Assembly (NCBI RefSeq): GCF_030651995.1
Contig: NZ_JAUSBN010000005.1
Location: 62,001 to 126,000, forward strand
DNA: 64,000 nt
Direction: 5' to 3'
DNA from: Reyranella sp.
GTDB taxonomy: Bacteria > Pseudomonadota > Alphaproteobacteria > Reyranellales > Reyranellaceae
In this document: positions 34,560 through 42,589 of the stretch, one piece after another
Layout of the letters: every line of letters starts with the position of its first letter
Position numbering within the stretch: position 1 is the first letter of the stretch
Made by a program: the position numbers and the translations under genes
Notes under the pieces: generated by a model
Databases searched by the model: none
Seen by the model: only the letters and a program-made list of their open reading frames with translations
Told to the model about the DNA's origin: nothing

Positions 34560-36194
34560 CTAGTTGCGCCCCTCGATCAGGCCGCGGCAGACGACCTGGG
34601 CCTGGATCTCGGCTGCACCCTCGAAGATATTGAGGATGCGGGCGTCACAGAGGACGCGGCTGACCGGATATTCCATCGCGTAGCCGTTGCCGCCATGAAT
34701 CTGGAGCGCATTGTCGGCATTGCTCCAGGCGACCCGCGCGGCCAGCAGCTTGGCCATGCCCGCCTCGATGTCGCAGCGACGGTCGGAATCCTTCTCGCGC
34801 GCAGCGAAGTAGGTGAGCTGGCGGGCGATCATGGTCTCGACCGCCATCCAGGCGATCTTCCCGGCGACGCGCGGGAAAGCATAGAGCGGCTTGGCGAACT
34901 GGATGCGGTCCTTGGCATAACGCAGGCCCAGTTCGAGCGCGTTCTGCGCCACGCCGACGGCGCGGGCGGCGGTCTGGATGCGCGCGCTCTCGAAGGTCGC
35001 CATGAGCTGCTTGAAGCCCTGGCCTTCCTTCTCGCCCAGCAGGTTGGCGGCCGGCACCTCGAAACCGTCGAAGCCGATCTCGTATTCCTTCATGCCGCGA
35101 TAGCCCAGCACTCTGATCTCGCCGCCGCTCATGCCCTTGGCCGGGAATGGATCGGCGTCGGTGCCGCGCGGCTTCTCCGCGAGGAACATCGACAGGCCCT
35201 GGTAGCCGGGCTTCGAGGCATCGCTTCGCGCGAGAAGCGTCATGATGTCGGCGCGCGCGGCGTGGGTGATCCAGGTCTTGTTGCCGTTGATCCTGTAGGT
35301 GTCGCCCTCGAGCACCGCGCGCGTGCGCAGGCTCGCCAGGTCCGAGCCGGTGTTGGGCTCGGTGAACACCGCCGTGGGCAGGATCTCGCCCGAGGCGATG
35401 CGCGACAGGTACTTCTGCTTCTGCGCCTCGGTGCCGCCCGCGCGGATCAGCTCGGCCGCGATCTCGGAACGCGTACCCAGCGAGCCGACACCGATGTAAC
35501 CGCGCGAAAGCTCCTCGGTGACGACGCACATCGCGAGCTTGCCCATGCCCAGCCCGCCCCACTCCTCGGGGACAGTCAGGCCGAAGACGCCGAGATCAGC
35601 CATCTGCTGCACCACCGGCAGCGGGATGAGCTCGTCGCGCAGGTGCCAGCCATGCGCATGCGGCGCCACCTCGGTGTCGACGAAGCGGCGGAACTGCCGG
35701 CGCACCTCTTCGAGCGCCTCGTCATCCAGCCCCAGCTCGCCGAAGCCGCCGGTGTCGAGACCGTCCGAAATGAGTTCGGCGATGCGGCCGCGCACCGCCG
35801 GCGTGTTGCCGGCGATCAGCTTGGCAACGGCCGGCGTCTCGAGCGCCGAACCGTCGAGCCCGAAATCGCCCGGCCGCACGATCTCGACCTGGCTGATGGC
35901 GATGCCGCCCTTGAGCTGCGCGAGATATTCGCCATAGGCCGACTGCAGGATCAGACTTTCGAGTTCGCCGCCCGCCCCCGCCTCGGCCCAGCGCCGCATC
36001 TGGCGCAGCGCCGCCACGTAGGTGGCGATCCAGGCAAAGCCGTGCGCCGCGAACTGCTCGCGCTCCAGCAGCTTCGGGTCGACCTTGCCGTGAGGCGCCA
36101 CCAGCGCCCGCACCGCTTCGCGGGCCGCGGTTTCATGGCGTCCGGCCGCGTCCTCGGCTTCGGCGCAGAGAGAAAGAAGGTCGTTCAGCAGCAC
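34560..36194 (-). CDS. mcd: (2S)-methylsuccinyl-CoA dehydrogenase
   Basis: 544 residues from GTG 36194, with GGAG 7 bp upstream. The C-terminal two-thirds is an acyl-CoA dehydrogenase (PEEWGGLGMGKLAM, VFTEPNTGSDLASLRTRA, QIHGGNGYAMEYPVSR). In front lies an extra helical domain of about 150 residues (FAWIATYVAALRQMRRWAEA). That long form, and the position directly after ccr, mark it as the ethylmalonyl-CoA pathway enzyme that oxidises methylsuccinyl-CoA to mesaconyl-CoA. Electrons should go to ETF. The frame is open upstream but runs into a repeat element. Confidence 0.92.
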   Translation of the reverse strand: MLLNDLLSLCAEAEDAAGRHETAAREAVRALVAPHGKVDPKLLEREQFAAHGFAWIATYVAALRQMRRWAEAGAGGELESLILQSAYGEYLAQLKGGIAISQVEIVRPGDFGLDGSALETPAVAKLIAGNTPAVRGRIAELISDGLDTGGFGELGLDDEALEEVRRQFRRFVDTEVAPHAHGWHLRDELIPLPVVQQMADLGVFGLTVPEEWGGLGMGKLAMCVVTEELSRGYIGVGSLGTRSEIAAELIRAGGTEAQKQKYLSRIASGEILPTAVFTEPNTGSDLASLRTRAVLEGDTYRINGNKTWITHAARADIMTLLARSDASKPGYQGLSMFLAEKPRGTDADPFPAKGMSGGEIRVLGYRGMKEYEIGFDGFEVPAANLLGEKEGQGFKQLMATFESARIQTAARAVGVAQNALELGLRYAKDRIQFAKPLYAFPRVAGKIAWMAVETMIARQLTYFAAREKDSDRRCDIEAGMAKLLAARVAWSNADNALQIHGGNGYAMEYPVSRVLCDARILNIFEGAAEIQAQVVCRGLIEGRN

Positions 36195-36216
36195 GGCTCG
36201 TCTCCAGTCACGAACT

Positions 36217-36349
36217 CCTCTCCGCCACGAAGTGGGGGAGAGGAAGGGGCCCATTGCGCAGCAATGGGAAGGTGAGGTGGTGGATCGTTCAGCAGGGACG
36301 GGCGGGCCGGCAATCGAAGACCCACCTCACCCTCCCCGCGCTGCGCGGG
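36217..36349. repeat. Composite inverted-repeat element between ccr and mcd
   Basis: Four stems in series: CCTCTCCGCCAC / GTGGGGGAGAGG (11 of 12 bp, 36217-36243), CCCATTGC-GCA-GCAATGGG (36250-36268), GGTGAGGTGG at 36271-36280 paired with CCACCTCACC at 36322-36331, and CCCGCG-CTG-CGCGGG (36335-36349). It resembles dispersed non-coding repeats of related genomes and would lie inside a ccr-mcd transcript, where it could process or attenuate the mRNA. Confidence 0.6.
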
Positions 36350-36377
36350 CGCAGAAGGCGCAATCGCGGAAGGAGCC

Positions 36378-37667
36378 TTACTCGTCCAGCGCGTCTTCGA
36401 GCGTGCGCAGGCCGGGGCGCTTGGCGGAGACCAGCACGGCCATGTTTCCGGGCTTGTGCTGGTTCTTCCACATCTTGGTGTGGGCCTTGGGAATGTCGGC
36501 CCATTCGAAGACTTCGCTCATGCACGGGTCGATGCGGCGCTCGATCACCAGCTGGTTGGCCTGGCTGGCCTGCAGCAGGTTGGCGAAGTGGCTGCCCTGG
36601 ATACGCTTCTGGCGCATCCACACGAAACGCGCGTCCATCGTCAGGTTGAAGCCGGTGGTGCCGGCGCAAAAGACCACCATGCCGCCGCGCTTCACGATGA
36701 AACAGGAGACCGGGAAGGTCTGCTCGCCGGGATGCTCGAACACGAAGTCGACGTCGTTGCCCTTGCCGGTGTGTTCCCAGATCGCGGCGCCGAACTTGCG
36801 GCACTTCTTCATGTACTCGGCATAGCCCGCCTGGTCGTCGACGTCGGGAAGTTGCCCCCAGCAGTCGAAGTCGTTGCGGTTGATGACGCCGCGCGCGCCG
36901 AGCGACATCACGAAATCCTTCTTCGACGGGTCGGAGATCACGCCGATGGCATTGGCGCCGGCCGTCGCGATGAGCTGGATCGCCATTGAGCCGAGGCCAC
37001 CCGCCGCGCCCCACACCAGCACGTTGTGGCCGGGCCGCAGGATGTGCGGACGATGGCCGAACAGCATGCGGTAGGCGGTGGCGAGGGTGAGCGTGTAGGA
37101 GGCACTCTCCTCCCAGGTGAGGTGCGCCGGACGCTTCATGAGCTGGCGCGCCTGGACCTTGCAGAACTGCGCGAACGAACCATCGGGCGTCTCGTAGCCC
37201 CAGATCCGCTGGCTGGTGGAGAACATCGGATCGCCGCCGTTGCACTCCTCGTCGTCGCCATCGTCCTGGTTACAGTGGATGACGACCTCGTCACCGACCT
37301 TCCAGCGCTTCACCTTGGCGCCGACCGCCCAGACGATGCCCGAGGCATCGGAGCCGGCGATGTGGAAGGGCTGCTTGTGCACGTCGAACGGAGAAATCGG
37401 CAGGCCGAGACCCGCCCACACGCCGTTGTAGTTCACGCCCGCCGCCATCACGAGGACCAGCACCTCGTCCTCGCCAATCGTGTGAGTCGGCACGACCTCG
37501 AGCTGCATGGACTGCTCGGGCGGCCCGTGACGGTCGCGCCGGATGACCCAGGCGTACATGTTCTTCGGCACATGTCCGAGCGGCGGAATTTCCCCGACCT
37601 CGTAGAGATCCTTCTTCGGCTGGTTGGCCGTGGGATGTGGGCGAGGCGCGAAAGCGACGACGGACAT
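36378..37667 (-). CDS. ccr: Crotonyl-CoA carboxylase/reductase
   Basis: 429 residues, the usual Ccr length. Reductively carboxylates crotonyl-CoA to ethylmalonyl-CoA with NADPH and CO2, the key step of the ethylmalonyl-CoA pathway for acetyl-CoA assimilation. It is an MDR-fold protein with GAAGGLGS (220-227) for NADPH. Features absent from ordinary alcohol dehydrogenases are the GVNYNGVWA segment (Asn81), the long acidic loop HCNQDDGDDEECNGGDP and RIQGSHFAN (His360), residues of the kind reported to hold CO2. AGGAGGAG precedes the ATG. It is upstream of mcd and divergent from an LLM flavin enzyme. Confidence 0.96.
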   Translation of the reverse strand: MSVVAFAPRPHPTANQPKKDLYEVGEIPPLGHVPKNMYAWVIRRDRHGPPEQSMQLEVVPTHTIGEDEVLVLVMAAGVNYNGVWAGLGLPISPFDVHKQPFHIAGSDASGIVWAVGAKVKRWKVGDEVVIHCNQDDGDDEECNGGDPMFSTSQRIWGYETPDGSFAQFCKVQARQLMKRPAHLTWEESASYTLTLATAYRMLFGHRPHILRPGHNVLVWGAAGGLGSMAIQLIATAGANAIGVISDPSKKDFVMSLGARGVINRNDFDCWGQLPDVDDQAGYAEYMKKCRKFGAAIWEHTGKGNDVDFVFEHPGEQTFPVSCFIVKRGGMVVFCAGTTGFNLTMDARFVWMRQKRIQGSHFANLLQASQANQLVIERRIDPCMSEVFEWADIPKAHTKMWKNQHKPGNMAVLVSAKRPGLRTLEDALDE

Positions 37668-37691
37668 GGCAACTCCTCCTGCGTTGCAGCG

Positions 37692-37723
37692 AAACTATTG
37701 CTGCATTCGCGAGAGTGCAATGC
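37692..37723 (-). promoter_or_regulatory. Candidate ccr promoter with overlapping inverted repeat
   Basis: On the minus strand TTGCAC (37715-37720) and TAGTTT (37692-37697) are 17 bp apart, 24 bp before the ccr ATG. An inverted repeat TGCATT (37702-37707) / AATGCA (about 37719-37724) overlaps the spacer and -35 and could be an operator for an acetate- or PHB-responsive regulator. No such regulator gene is present locally. Confidence 0.45.
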
Positions 37724-37830
37724 ACAAATACTATTCGGAACGGTTGGCACAGGGGAAAAACAATAAAATTACTCACTCCCTGTGGAAATTCCGGATTGCA
37801 GGCCTCTCGGAGTCGCGGCAGGCTTGCGAG

Positions 37831-37846
37831 GTAAACGGTCGTTTAC
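37831..37846. promoter_or_regulatory. Perfect 16-bp palindrome upstream of LLM enzyme gene
   Basis: GTAAACG-GT-CGTTTAC is a perfect inverted repeat 30 bp before the ATG at 37877, the form and size of a TetR-family operator. No TetR gene is found in this window. Confidence 0.5.
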
Positions 37847-37876
37847 CAAGCAGCTCGAGTTTAGGGAGAGCGCACC

Positions 37877-39151
37877 ATGAAACTCATGTGGTTCCACCTC
37901 ATGCCGTACACGGAGCTTCCGGAAGACTTCAACCGGAAGCACCCGTCGGTGTGGGTCGACATCCATTCCTCGCTGTTCGACCCCAAGCGTGCGCATCACA
38001 TGTACAACGACTTCATGGACGAGCTCGAATATGCCGCCGAGCTCGGCTACGACGCGGTCTGCGTCAACGAGCATCATTCCAACGGCTATGGGCTGATGCC
38101 CTCGCCCAATCTGATCGCCTCGTCGCTGGCGCGCCGCACCACCGACACCGCGCTCTGCGTCATGGGCAATTCGCTGGCCCTCTACAATCCGCCGACGCGC
38201 GTTGCCGAAGAGTTCGCGATGATCGACTGCATCTCAGGTGGCCGGCTGATCGCGGGCTTCCCGGTCGGCTCGCCGATGGACACCTGCTACGCCTACGGCC
38301 AGAATCCGAGCCTGCTGCGCGAGCGCTATCTCGAGGCGCATGACCTGGTGAAGCGGGCCTGGACCGAGAAGGACACCTTCGCCTTCAACGGCCGCTACAA
38401 CCAGCAGCGCTACGTCAACATCTGGCCGCGCCCCATCCAGAACGACCCGCACCCGCCGATCTGGATTCCCGGCGGCGGCTCGGTCGAGACGTGGCGCTGG
38501 TGCGCCGAGATGGACTACGTCTACTGCTACCTCTCCTACTACGGCTACAAGGCCGGCCTCACGACGATGCAGGGCTTCTGGAACGAGATGGAGAAGCTCG
38601 GCAAGGACCGCAATCCGTACCGCGCGGGCTTCCTGCAGTTCGTCGGCGTGGCCGAGAGCCGCCAGCAGGCGCTCGACCTCTACACCGAGCCCGCCGAGTA
38701 TTTCTACGGCCGGTGCCTGCATGTCGACGCGCGCTTCGCGACGCCGCCCGGCTACACGACCGAGGCGACGCAGCGTGCCGGCATCCAGAGCATGGTGAGC
38801 AAGGCGGCCAACACCGCGAGCTATTCGAGCAAGCTCAGTCTGAAGGCCACCAACATGAAGGACATCGTGGACGGCGGCTACGTCATCGTCGGCTCACCCG
38901 ACGAGGTCGTGGAGCAGATCCGCCACGTGGCCACCAGCCTCAACGTCGGCCATCTCATGCTGCTGCTGCAGTACGGCAACATGAGCAAGGACACGACCAA
39001 GTACAATACGCGGCTGTTCGCCGAGAAGGTGATGCCGAAGGTCAAGGACCTGTTCGGCGACTGGGAGGACAAGTGGTGGCCCAAGCCGATGGACAAGGGC
39101 CAGCGCGCCGCGGTTCCCGCCTTCCGGCCGCAGACCGTCGCCGCGGAGTAG
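37877..39151 (+). CDS. LLM-class flavin-dependent oxidoreductase
   Basis: 424 residues, luciferase-like monooxygenase fold. Typical parts: MWFHLMPYTELPEDF, ELGYDAVCVNEHHSNGYGLM, VAEEFAMIDCISGGRLIAGF, and the C-terminal VGSPDEVVEQIRHVA. Such enzymes use FMNH2 or F420 to oxidise diverse substrates; the length fits the bacterial alkanal or nitrilotriacetate type. GGGAG lies before the ATG. It is divergent from ccr and followed 4 bp later by an alpha/beta hydrolase gene, so the two may act in one catabolic step. Confidence 0.92.
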   Translation: MKLMWFHLMPYTELPEDFNRKHPSVWVDIHSSLFDPKRAHHMYNDFMDELEYAAELGYDAVCVNEHHSNGYGLMPSPNLIASSLARRTTDTALCVMGNSLALYNPPTRVAEEFAMIDCISGGRLIAGFPVGSPMDTCYAYGQNPSLLRERYLEAHDLVKRAWTEKDTFAFNGRYNQQRYVNIWPRPIQNDPHPPIWIPGGGSVETWRWCAEMDYVYCYLSYYGYKAGLTTMQGFWNEMEKLGKDRNPYRAGFLQFVGVAESRQQALDLYTEPAEYFYGRCLHVDARFATPPGYTTEATQRAGIQSMVSKAANTASYSSKLSLKATNMKDIVDGGYVIVGSPDEVVEQIRHVATSLNVGHLMLLLQYGNMSKDTTKYNTRLFAEKVMPKVKDLFGDWEDKWWPKPMDKGQRAAVPAFRPQTVAAE

Positions 39152-39155
39152 AGCC

Positions 39156-39947
39156 TTGCCCGAACCCGTGACCACGACGATCGACGTCAACGGCCATCCC
39201 TGCCGCGTCTGGACCAAGGGGAGCGGCCCCCGGATGGGCTTCCTGGCGGGCCTCGGCGGCCTGCCTCGCTGGCTGCCCTTCCTCGACAGGCTCGCCGAGA
39301 GACGGACGGTGATCGCCCCGTCCCTGCCCGGGTATCCCGGTGCGACGGGACACACCGAGCTCGACACCCATCTCGACTGGATATTGGCCATGCGGCAGAT
39401 CGTCGATGGAGCGGGCCTCGCCGGGGCCGATCTCGTGGGCGCGTCGGTTGGCGGCGCCTTTGCCGCCGAAATGGCGGCCATCTTCCCCGGCCACGTCCGG
39501 CGACTCGCGCTGATCGCCCCCTTCGGCCTGTTCGACGACCAGGAGCTGGCGGCGGACCCCTGGGCGCAGCGCAAGGACGTGCTGCCCGGGCTGATGTGCG
39601 CGGATGGCGCCAACTGGAACGAGCTGGTCGCCGCGCCGGAGGGCGCCAATTCGGTGGAATGGCCGATCGAAATGACCCGGGCCTCAGAAGCCGCCGCGCG
39701 GGCCTTCTGGCCGCTCGGAAACACGCGCCTCGAGAAGCGGCTGGGGTTGATCTCGGCGCCGACCCTGATCCTGTGGGGCGACCGCGACGCCATCCTGCCG
39801 CCCAGCTATGCCGGCAAGTTTGCCCAGGGGATCAACAATGGGATCAACGGCGCGGCCCGGGTCGAAACCGTGGAGAATGCCGGCCATCTGGCCTATCTCG
39901 ACCAGCCCGATGCGGTCGCGAGGGCCGTATTGGGCCATTTTGCCTGA
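39156..39947 (+). CDS. Alpha/beta hydrolase
   Basis: 263 residues. Nucleophile elbow GASVGG with Ser97, acid in LWGDRDAILPP and His in ENAGHLAYLDQP complete the triad. The start is a TTG with GGAG 7 bp upstream, the GGAG overlapping the end of the LLM gene; a GTG 12 bp on is an alternative. No signal peptide, so cytosolic. Probably cotranscribed with the LLM-class enzyme. Confidence 0.9.
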   Translation: MPEPVTTTIDVNGHPCRVWTKGSGPRMGFLAGLGGLPRWLPFLDRLAERRTVIAPSLPGYPGATGHTELDTHLDWILAMRQIVDGAGLAGADLVGASVGGAFAAEMAAIFPGHVRRLALIAPFGLFDDQELAADPWAQRKDVLPGLMCADGANWNELVAAPEGANSVEWPIEMTRASEAAARAFWPLGNTRLEKRLGLISAPTLILWGDRDAILPPSYAGKFAQGINNGINGAARVETVENAGHLAYLDQPDAVARAVLGHFA

Positions 39948-40028
39948 GAGGCTCACGCCCTTGGTGGTTGCTTCGCCGGTTCGGATCGCTATTGTCCGGC
40001 GCGTTGGGGTTTTGCGAGGTAAACGGCA

Positions 40029-40628
40029 ATGACGATCCGTTCGATGAAGATGACCGCAGGCGCTTCCCTGTTCGCCGCCGTTCTGGCGATTGGCGCGAGC
40101 CTGCCCGAGCGCGAGGCATCGGCCCAGGTGAGGCCCGTGCCGCGCGAGGGCGTGGCCTTCAACGACGTGGTCACCCAGCGGGTCAAGATCGAGTCGGTCG
40201 ACACCGAGAGCCGCACCGTGGCCTTCACCCTGCCGAACGGCCAGCTCGTGATTCTGCCCGCGGCCGACAGCGTCAAGAACCTGGATGCGATCGACGACGG
40301 GTCGATGGCCAACATCACCTATTCCGAGGTGGTGACCATGCTGAACCTGCGCCAGAAGGGGCCCGGCTCCCAGCTCGCCCGCAAGGACCAGATGGGTCAG
40401 ACCGCGAACCAGACCGACGTCGAGGCCGGCCGCTTCACGCTCACGGTGGTCGGTGTCGACCTCGCCAAGAACATGGTCTCGGTGATCGACGGCCGCGGTG
40501 GGCTGGTGCGCACCTATACGGCCAACTCGATCGCCAAGCAGGACATGCTGAAGAAGATCAAGGTCGGCGACGTCGTGATCGGCATGACGACCCCGCTGAC
40601 GATCACCGCCCTGTCGCCGGCGCGCTAG
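40029..40628 (+). CDS. Exported protein of unknown function
   Basis: 199 residues. Signal peptide of about 33 residues (MKMTAGASLFAAVLAIGASL to EASAQ). The mature protein is beta-rich with two similar halves: VKIESVDTESRTVAFTLPNG and FTLTVVGVDLAKNMVSVIDG, suggesting a duplicated OB-like or SH3-like unit. I do not recognise the family with certainty; related small periplasmic proteins are sometimes annotated as copper-binding, without Cys or clustered Met/His here to support that. GAGGTAAACGGCA precedes the ATG. Followed by a strong terminator. Confidence 0.8.
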   Translation: MTIRSMKMTAGASLFAAVLAIGASLPEREASAQVRPVPREGVAFNDVVTQRVKIESVDTESRTVAFTLPNGQLVILPAADSVKNLDAIDDGSMANITYSEVVTMLNLRQKGPGSQLARKDQMGQTANQTDVEAGRFTLTVVGVDLAKNMVSVIDGRGGLVRTYTANSIAKQDMLKKIKVGDVVIGMTTPLTITALSPAR

Positions 40629-40647
40629 ACGCTCCCGACTGAAGTTC

Positions 40648-40678
40648 AAACGGCCGGCATTCGCCGGCCGTTTTCTTT
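40648..40678 (+). terminator. Rho-independent terminator
   Basis: AAACGGCCGGC-ATTC-GCCGGCCGTTT is a perfect 11-bp stem followed by TTTTCTTT. It ends the transcript of the exported protein at 40029-40628. Its A-rich left arm means it could also work for the convergent DUF427 gene. Confidence 0.9.
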
Positions 40679-40685
40679 GGGAGTG

Positions 40686-40967
40686 TCAGCGAATGCTGAC
40701 GTCGTTCCAGAAACCGATCCAGCGATCGACCGGCTTCATCTTTTCCTGCGGCGCCTCGTAGGACCAGGCGGCGCGCGGGCTGCGCGTCTCGCCCTCAACG
40801 AGATCGTAGAACCGAACGCCATGCGGACACTGCAGGTCACTGCCCGTCCTGGGCATCTGCCTCAGCACGTCCATGCGGACCGCTTCGCGCGGGAAGTAGT
40901 GGTAGCCATCGACCTCGAGCGTGCGGTCGCTCTCGGCGATCACCTTGCCCTGCCACACGGCCTTCAT
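40686..40967 (-). CDS. DUF427 domain protein
   Basis: 93 residues, the size of a single DUF427 domain, with the family's VIAESDRTLEVDGYHYFP and RAAWSYEAPQEKMKPVDRW segments. Function unknown. It contains one Cys in a QCPHGVRFYD segment. It is the last gene of the ArsR-SRPBCC-DUF899-DUF427 operon, 16 bp after the DUF899 stop. Confidence 0.87.
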   Translation of the reverse strand: MKAVWQGKVIAESDRTLEVDGYHYFPREAVRMDVLRQMPRTGSDLQCPHGVRFYDLVEGETRSPRAAWSYEAPQEKMKPVDRWIGFWNDVSIR

Positions 40968-40983
40968 GGCTGCCTTCCCTTTC

Positions 40984-41676
40984 TCAATACTGGTCGCGGC
41001 GCTTCACCCAGTCCATCATGAAGGGAAGCTCCGACTCGTCCCGGCCCTTCGAGGTCAGATCCAGCAAGTGGTAAGCGCCGTTCAGCATGTCAACGCCGCG
41101 CGCGTAGGTCGAATAGGTGTGATAGACGGCGCCGTCGTCGCCGCGGCGGAAGGCGCTGAACCCGGGCCTCTCTCCCGGGCCGACCTTCATCGTCCCGAAA
41201 TTGTAGTCCATCCCGGCTTCACCGGGCCGCGAACTCACGGCGTAGTCGAAGTTGAACTCATTTTCTCTGGACGATGCCCAGCGGAAGCTCCAGCCCATCC
41301 GTCTGCGATAGGTTTCGAGCGTGGTGAACGGCGCACGTGAGACCGCGACCAGCGCCGTGTCGCGATGCGCGAGATGCACGTCGATGCCGTTGAAGTTGTC
41401 GGCCCAGAAGGAGCAGCTCCTGCAGGCCTCGGTCCAGTCCGGGCCGAACATGAGGTGATAGACGAGGAGCTGGCCGTGACCGCCGAACAGGTCCGCCAGG
41501 GTCGCGCGGCCTTCGGACGTTTCGAAGGTATACTCCTTCTCAACTCTCTCCCAGGGCAGTTCGCGGCGCTGGCGAGACAGCGCGTCCCGCAGCCGGGTGA
41601 ACTCCTTCTCCTTGGCAAGGAAGTCGCGGCTGGCGGCGAGCCATTGCGCGTGGGAGACGACGGGGTGAGCGGTCAT
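40984..41676 (-). CDS. DUF899 thioredoxin-like family protein
   Basis: 230 residues. DUF899 pattern: LAKEKEFTRLRDALSRQRRE, YTFETSEGRATLADLFGGHG, then HLMFGPDWTEACRSCSFWAD with a CxxC, and GVDMLNGAYHLLDLTSKGRD at the end. The family has a thioredoxin-like fold of unknown reaction and often accompanies an ArsR regulator and an AHSA1-like protein, as here. Its ATG overlaps the upstream SRPBCC stop (ATGA). Confidence 0.92.
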   Translation of the reverse strand: MTAHPVVSHAQWLAASRDFLAKEKEFTRLRDALSRQRRELPWERVEKEYTFETSEGRATLADLFGGHGQLLVYHLMFGPDWTEACRSCSFWADNFNGIDVHLAHRDTALVAVSRAPFTTLETYRRRMGWSFRWASSRENEFNFDYAVSSRPGEAGMDYNFGTMKVGPGERPGFSAFRRGDDGAVYHTYSTYARGVDMLNGAYHLLDLTSKGRDESELPFMMDWVKRRDQY

Positions 41677-42137
41677 GCCGTCCTCCCGAGAAAGGCGACG
41701 AGCTTGTCGAAGGTGCCGACCCAGCCTTCGTGGTGACAGGCGAAGTCTTCGGAATCGACAAACGGGCCGTGGATCAGGGTGAGCTCCGTGCGGTCGCCCA
41801 GGGCACGCAGCTCGACCCTCACCGTCGTCTCATCGCCGCGCACCCGGTTGTGGTCGCCATCGGCATGGTGCGCCCAGGTGAAGACCAGCCGCTCGGGCCG
41901 GGCGACCTCGAGGTAGACGCCCGACGAGGCAAAGACGCCGCGCTCGTTGCGTCCATCGATGCGCCAGGCCCCGCCTCGCCTCGCATCGACTTCGCACAAG
42001 GTGATCTCCACGCCGGGCGGACACATCCAGCGCACGAACTGGTCGCGGTTCACCCAGGCGTCGAAGACGCGGTCGCGCGGGGCGTCGAAGATCCGGCTGA
42101 GGTGCAGTGTGCTGTTATCGAGCCTTGCGTCGGGCAT
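41673..42137 (-). CDS. SRPBCC/AHSA1-family protein
   Basis: 154 residues of START-like fold: SRIFDAPRDRVFDAWVNRDQ, GGAWRIDGRNERGVFASSGV and ELTLIHGPFVDSEDFACHHE, ending GWVGTFDKLVAFL. The protein binds hydrophobic ligands in most family members; the ligand here is unknown. It overlaps the ArsR gene by 23 bp and has AAAGGAA before its ATG. Pairing with an ArsR repressor is a common conserved arrangement. Confidence 0.92.
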   Translation of the reverse strand: MPDARLDNSTLHLSRIFDAPRDRVFDAWVNRDQFVRWMCPPGVEITLCEVDARRGGAWRIDGRNERGVFASSGVYLEVARPERLVFTWAHHADGDHNRVRGDETTVRVELRALGDRTELTLIHGPFVDSEDFACHHEGWVGTFDKLVAFLGRTA

Positions 42138-42480
42138 CTGACTTTCCTTTCGTCGGCTTGGATTCGGGTTCGGTGCTCTTCAGGAATGCGTCGAGCCGGT
42201 CGAAGCTCGCCTCCCAGAACCTGCGGTAATGCTCGATCCAGTCCGCCGCCGCGCGCAGCCCCTCGCCGCGCAGCTCGCAGCGGCGCCACTGCGCCTCGGT
42301 ATGCCGTTCGATCAGCCCGGCCTCCGTCAGCACCTTTAGATGACGCGACACCGCCGGCAGCGACATGTCGAACGGCGCGGCCAGTTCGCCGACCGTGGCG
42401 CCGCCGCTGGCGAGCCGCGCGAGGATGGCGCGTCGCGTCGGATCCGCGAGGGCCGAGAAGGTCTGGGAAAGTGCATCCAT
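42115..42480 (-). CDS. ArsR-family transcriptional repressor
   Basis: 121 residues. Winged-helix HTH: ALADPTRRAILARLASGGAT, then VGELAAPFDMSLPAVSRHLKVL as recognition helix region. No metal-binding Cys box is seen, so it belongs to the SdpR-like, non-metal ArsR group that partners SRPBCC proteins. The C-terminus is Lys/Arg-rich. Its start codon touches the operator-like palindrome, leaving no space for a ribosome site, so the mRNA may be leaderless. Confidence 0.93.
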   Translation of the reverse strand: MDALSQTFSALADPTRRAILARLASGGATVGELAAPFDMSLPAVSRHLKVLTEAGLIERHTEAQWRRCELRGEGLRAAADWIEHYRRFWEASFDRLDAFLKSTEPESKPTKGKSDARRKAR

Positions 42481-42501
42481 ATTTAACTAATATGTTAAAT
42501 A
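42480..42501. promoter_or_regulatory. Candidate ArsR operator
   Basis: TATTTAAC-N6-GTTAAATA is a perfect 8-bp inverted repeat with a 6-bp centre. It is AT-rich in a GC-rich region and touches the first base of the ArsR start codon. Autoregulation of the four-gene operon is the simplest reading. Confidence 0.7.
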
Positions 42502-42589
42502 CAAGAGATCGTCAAGCCGATTGCGGCCCGAGATTGCAGGTCGTGGCGGCGGCACCTATGAAAGCGCGCGCCACACGGAGCTGAAGCGA

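Noticed and set aside
34560..36194. Generic acyl-CoA dehydrogenase
   Set aside because: The extra 150-residue N-terminal domain and position next to ccr fit methylsuccinyl-CoA dehydrogenase better.
36378..37667. Ordinary zinc alcohol dehydrogenase or quinone reductase
   Set aside because: The acidic insertion, GVNYNGVWA and GSHFAN segments, the 429-aa length and the mcd neighbour identify Ccr.
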